A DNA stretch of 64,000 nt. Origin: Paraescarpia echinospica. Taxonomy: Eukaryota > Annelida > Polychaeta > Sabellida > Siboglinidae. The stretch lies in assembly GCA_020002185.1 (NCBI GenBank), contig CM034543.1:3753834-3817833 (forward strand). The letters are read 5' to 3'. This document shows, one piece after another, positions 58,688-64,000 of the stretch (positions are counted from its first letter, which is position 1; each line of letters begins with the position of its first letter). The notes below the pieces were generated by a model. The model made no database searches and had not been told where the DNA came from. It worked only from the letters and a program-made list of their open reading frames with translations. The position numbers and the translations under genes are program-made.

Positions 58688-59075
58688 AATTTTGAAATAG
58701 TGCTTGAGCAAAGATTTAAAAATAAATGAATAATGTATCTGCTTAGTTAACCAAAACTACGTTAAATGCTTACCCAAATGAGCTGTCTTACTGCAGGAGA
58801 TTTTAAGTAGATTTGCTCTTTAATAAAAATGGAACTGAGATGAGCTAATATAATGGAATTGAGTAAGTTAGACCTATCTCATGCTTCTTGATGCTGGTCT
58901 TACCTAGAGCCAGTAGCTTACTAAAGAAGGTCATAGCGAGGCTGAGGTCGAGGTCACCTCCAAGCAGCAGTGTCCATACATTGCTTCCGCCGCCTCCTGG
59001 AGCGCATGCGCACACCAGAACACCGAAGCCAAACACGTTCTCCATTCGTAATGCATTGCTCGTGGCGAAACCCAA
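56820..59075 (-). CDS. Duplicate exons 2-4 of the SLC10-like gene
   Basis: Exons 59075-58904, 58200-57954 and 57312-56820 match those of the gene at 9,948-22,630 with all splice sites. Exon 1 is not in the window; it would be expected beyond 64,000. As the copy begins at a gap and is almost identical, it should not be counted as a second gene without long-read support. Confidence 0.8.
58611..58684. repeat. (CT)n microsatellite, second copy
   Basis: Same length as the intron 2 repeat in the first copy. Confidence 0.95.
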
Positions 59076-60491
59076 CTGAAACGAAAACATTTGGTTCTAC
59101 GTGAAAATGGCCACATTGAGACTTAGTCAGCTCTAAGGGTACCATTTATGTATCTGTGTCTGTATAGTATACTGGCAAAACGTCCTAAGGACACATCGCG
59201 CCAGTGATGTCGTTGTCGATGCCGTTCCCCATTTATTGACATTCGTTTCATTTAAGTATTATTCTTAATGCTATAATAATCGACAGCCAAATTGCGTTTA
59301 AAAAGCCCGAAACAATGTGCTTATTTTGAAAGTTCCGCAGTCGAATTGGTACAAATGTAAAAATAATTCAATGTTTAAAAAAAGAAGTTGGTTCGTTCCT
59401 ACGCTCTTGACAAATGTTGATCTAAGCACAAGTTATTCACCGAATTTCCTGCTAATAATGAAGGCCGACCCATCGGAACAAACAACACATGTTGCATCTG
59501 TCTTGATTGTGTCTAGGCCATGGCCAACGGATACTAAATTAAACGAAGTAGCATAAGTAAACACCGCACTCAAATACGCATAACTATAATACTGCACTTG
59601 TACATCGAGAAATGTGTGTGTCTAACACCAGTGACTTGTAAATTATTAACAAGGTTAATTAAATAACATAGCGGATTTCCTTGCCAAGTATAACCTCACA
59701 AACCCACCTCGGCATGGGTTCCTAAAAGCGGTTCTTAACCCCTGGGTTGCCACCCTAATTTGGGTCGCCAAGCAATTTTGAGTGGGTCGCCAAGAGGCTC
59801 TGTTGGTTGTCCGATCTCTCATTTAATGTCCAGCATAACGGTGCACGCGAAACGTTTTACAAGTTAATTGATTAAGAGGAGGTCATAGCAATGTTACTCC
59901 CGGGATTAGAATTAGGGTCGCAATAAAACAATTTAGGATCGCTGTTATAGAATAAGTTAATGCATCAAATTCGCAGTGCACAGCGATATTAATATGTAAA
60001 ACTATTTCTTTATAAAGTTTACAACATAATTGAACGAATGATCTTTCAAATATTGCAATTTAAATGTATTTGCAGTTCTGAAGCGCATCGGCACAGTGCT
60101 AGAGCGTCGAATTCTCAATCGAGAGAACACAGATTCGAATTCTTTGTTGCCGTTTTCGAGCATAGGCAAATTCGTTCACTTCACGTTGCTCCGGTTCACT
60201 CAGCTGTATGAATGAGTACCTGGCAATTGACAGTGGTGGCTATTTTGGTACGAATAGTCTTCAAGCATTAATTGCAGCGTGGCTGAATGCTTCCCAGAGA
60301 AGTCGAGATGGTGTTCGATTGAACAGGTCTGCCAGGGAGAAAAGTGTAAATAATTTTGAGCGGTCCTGATGACTGCATACTGCGCTCTATAAGAACTCAC
60401 CTTTGACCTGTAAATTAACATTAAGTGCAGTAAATGCACCCAGCTAACGTCAATTTCAATAGTAATTTACCGACTTTACGAGACAGACCAT

Positions 60492-61082
60492 CACTTGTTG
60501 TCACACATGTTGTCACACATGTTGTCACACATGTTGTCACACATGTTGTCACACATGTTGTCACACATGTTGTCACACTTGTTGTCACACTTGTTGTCAC
60601 ATATGTTGTCACACATGTTGTCACACTTGTTGTCACACATGTTGTCACACTTGTTGTCACACTTGTTGTCACACTTGTTGTCACACATGTTGTCACAAAT
60701 GTTGTCACACTTGTTGTCACACATGTTGTCACACATGTTGTCACACATGTTGTCAAATATGTTGTCACACTTGTTGTCACACATGTTGTCACACATGTTG
60801 TCACACATGTTGTCACACATGTCACACATGTTGTCACACATGTTGTCACACATGTTGTCACACTTGTTGTCACACATGTTGTCACACGTGTTGTCACACA
60901 TGTTGTCACACATGTTGTCACACGTGTTGTCACACGTGTTGTCACACATGTTGTCACACTTGTTGTCACACATGTTGTCACACTTGTTGTCACACGTGTT
61001 GTCACATATGTTGTCACACTTGTTGTCACACATGTTGTCACACTTGTTGTCACACATGTTGTCACACATGTTGTCACACATG
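60492..61082. repeat. 12-bp satellite array, second copy, about 49 units
   Basis: Same unit as the array at 13,621 but about 40 units shorter and with a different order of variant units. One short unit (ACACATGTCACACATG) lies near 60,815-60,830. Confidence 0.96.
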
Positions 61083-62669
61083 CTTCAAATCGGTAGTGAA
61101 AAGGGTTACGAAAATATAAAACATGATAACATAACTGTATGCGAGACTGCAGCAGGGACACAAGACTTGAGCATATGGGCGGCATTTGATCGTGTTACTG
61201 TCACATCGTTGAGCACTAGGCTGCTGCCAACTGAGGACCAATCCTTGTGCTGGCTAGATTCATTTAGCCACCATCTTCATGGGAGTACTTGCATCACAAC
61301 GACGAATCATAAGTCTAACAGTTTTATTTGGCATTCTAACATAATAGGATGGAGGGTGATATAGTACAATGTCAGTGTATATAGCGTGTAAATGTGTAGG
61401 AAACTCAACAATCGGTTGTGCTTAAATGAAACAAATTCTAGGAAGCTTTCATATTATTAAACGCGTTGCATTTCCATCATTGTGTAGACAAGACGTCACT
61501 TGGTGTCTTACTAGTGCACCAAGCATCCCACAGTTACCCTACTTTAGCGAGAGGGTAACTGTGAGTGAGGTGGGAACAGTCAACGACAAGTGATCGACCA
61601 TATTAAACAGTATCGTACAGTTTATTACCTTGTTCGAAAATAAATAGTTTGTCTGACTTCTAACAAGGAGAACGTTTCATTTAAGAAAATTCGAAATGCC
61701 GTCGATATTAGTTGAACCAACTAACTATGCATTAGTTGTAATTGGTCGATTTAATGTTTTTTATTTAAATAACCAGCCGCCCAATGAAAAATCATATTTG
61801 CTTACTGGTGGCGTCTATTTTGCGGTATTATATTTGTGTGCAATATAAACTGTTGCCAATTTAATCTAGTGAGAATACTACATCAATTTTATTATGCATA
61901 TAAATTATATAATTAAAATGACCATGACGTTCTCTCCAATCTCGACCCTTCAACGCTGGCCTTGTATTACTTCTCTCAGCCGTATTGTCTACATTTCACC
62001 ATCTTTGGACTCTCTGCTGTATCACAGGCAACAAAACGTGCTGACAACTGTCCAGAATCGACGTCAATGGGTCCGAGTAAATTGAGACCGTAAATAGTAA
62101 TACGACGTTATCGTAACCCAACAAACACGACACGTATATAACTACGCTGTATACTCAAACGAAAAATGAAACATACCACTTTTGTTTTATGCATATTTCT
62201 ACATGGCAATCCCGAGTGGGATTTCGCCAGTAATTAATTGTCTTGCTAAGATTAGTTAAATATTATTAAATCTGGTTAAATGTGTTCTTGTTCTCGCATC
62301 AGAGTGTCGCTGCTCAGTATTGGTTAGTTCGGGACACAACAATTGGTGACGGACGTTACGCGACAGTCTGACGCCCATTGGCGGAACATGACAGAACATG
62401 ACGCAGCATGTTTATTTCCGAAATACTTTAACAAGGCGGCTGGCCCCACAGGCCGAGCTGACTTACTGGCGCCGGTGCATTGCAATGCGCACCGAATAAT
62501 GAGGAACAGCTGCTTGACGAGTGCACTACAAATTCTGCTATTGTCCTATGTCAACAATCACGTAATGTAAAACCTATTTCACCACTGTCCAATAGCGAAT
62601 TTACAATTTATTCAAGACAGCTATAGAACCAGAAACGCACGCACGCGCGCAATCACGTAACACGCACAC

Positions 62670-62990
<321 letters not shown>

Positions 62991-63088
62991 GCAACCACGA
63001 CAAGTAAGATATGTCATTATCATTTTCATGTTCCCCTTGATCGCATGCGTGGCGTGGTCTATGTCTTTCATTCCTTTCCGCCATCTCG

Positions 63089-63765
63089 GCATTTCTTCTC
63101 CATCTGTCCCAGTCTTCTGTAGTGGTCGTGCACTCTCTACTTTTCTTCTCCATCTGTCCCAGTCTTCTGTAGTGGTCACACACTCTCTACTCTTCTTCTC
63201 CTCCATCTGTCCCAGTCTTATGTAGTTGTCGTGCACTCTCTACTCTTCTTCTCCATATGTCCCAGTCTTCTGTAGTGGTCGTGCACTCTCTACTCTCTCT
63301 TCTTCTCCATATGTCCCAGTCTTCTGTAGTGGTCGTGCACTCTCCTCTCTACTCTTCTTCTCCATATGTCCCAGTCTTATCTAGTGGTCGTGCACTCTCT
63401 ACTCTTCTTCTCCATCTGTCCCAGTCTTCTGTAGTGGTCACACACTCTCTACTCTTCTTCTCCATCTGTCCCACTCTTATGTAGTGGTCGTGCACTCTTT
63501 ACTCTTCTTCTCCATCTGTCCCAGTCTTCTGTAGTGGTCGTACAGTCTCTACTCTTCTTCTCCATCTGTCCCAGTCTTCTATAGTGGTCGTGCACTCTCT
63601 ACTCTTCTTCTACACCAGTCCCAGTCTTCTGTAGTGGTCGTACACTCTCTACTCTTCTTTTCCATCTGTCCCAGTCTTCTGTAGTGGTCGTGCACTCTCT
63701 ACTCTTCTTCTACATCAGTCCCAGTCTTCTGTAGTGGTCGTGCACTCTCTACTCGTCTTCTCCAT
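63089..63765. repeat. 50-bp minisatellite, second copy
   Basis: Matches 16,695-17,460 but lacks about 100 bp near the right end. Confidence 0.93.
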
Positions 63766-64000
63766 TCAGAGTGTCTGTCCATGTTAATCTTTGTCTCCCT
63801 CTTCTTTCTCTACTACCCTCTTCTCTCTCTACTACCCTCTTCTCTCTCTGCTACACTCTTCTCTCTCTACTACCCTCTTCTCTCTCTCTCTCTCTCTCTT
63901 GCCCTCTTCTCTCTCTACTACCCTCTTCTCTCTCTCCTGCCCTGTTCTTTCTCAACTACCCTCTTCTCTTTCCATGGCCTCTTTATCATTCTTTCCTCAC

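Noticed and set aside
56820..59075. A second, paralogous SLC10 gene
   Set aside because: Near-identity, common intron repeats and the adjoining 1000-N gap favour an assembly duplicate.

Overview
The window is eukaryotic and metazoan. It has intron-split genes with GT-AG splice signals, non-LTR, Ty3-type, hAT and Tc1-like transposon remains, and a very high load of micro- and minisatellites. The repeat style and the CR1-like LINE with an esterase-type ORF1 fit a marine invertebrate (lophotrochozoan or cephalochordate), but the sequence alone does not fix the phylum. Nothing prokaryotic, viral or CRISPR-like was seen, apart from a Ty3-type pol fragment.

Layout: 0-9.8 kb is gene-poor, with a possible exon at the left edge, a 2.5 kb long-inverted-repeat element, several palindromes, a head-to-head inverted duplication carrying two small open frames, and a dead Tc1-like transposase. 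From 9.9 to 22.6 kb (minus strand) lies a complete four-exon SLC10 (bile-acid/sodium symporter, P3/A5 type) gene. Its first intron is filled with satellites and LINE debris. From 23 to 30 kb there are repeats, including two copies of one hAT family. From 30.5 to 38.1 kb (minus strand) I reconstruct an unrecognised secreted, Thr-rich, probably GPI-anchored protein gene from small exons. A 2.5 kb array of a 27-bp repeat sits in one of its introns. From 38 to 43 kb is mostly repeats and unassigned sequence. From 43.5 to 48.3 kb are a near-complete CR1-like LINE and a Ty3-type pol fragment with a deleted integrase core.

From 49.4 to 55.6 kb lie two divergently transcribed, mutually paralogous small genes of unknown family. 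Their shared pattern is KPxCxVAP, then ITP, SH, DDI, FL and NGxW. The intron of the plus-strand gene is made of minisatellites that seem to have grown out of its own exon ends and splice sites.

A 1000-base N gap follows. From 56,711 to the window end the sequence repeats 9,839-17,708, including SLC10 exons 2-4. It looks identical for about 3.6 kb and then diverges by SNPs and array lengths. This is best explained as an unpurged second haplotype joined by scaffolding rather than a true tandem gene duplication.
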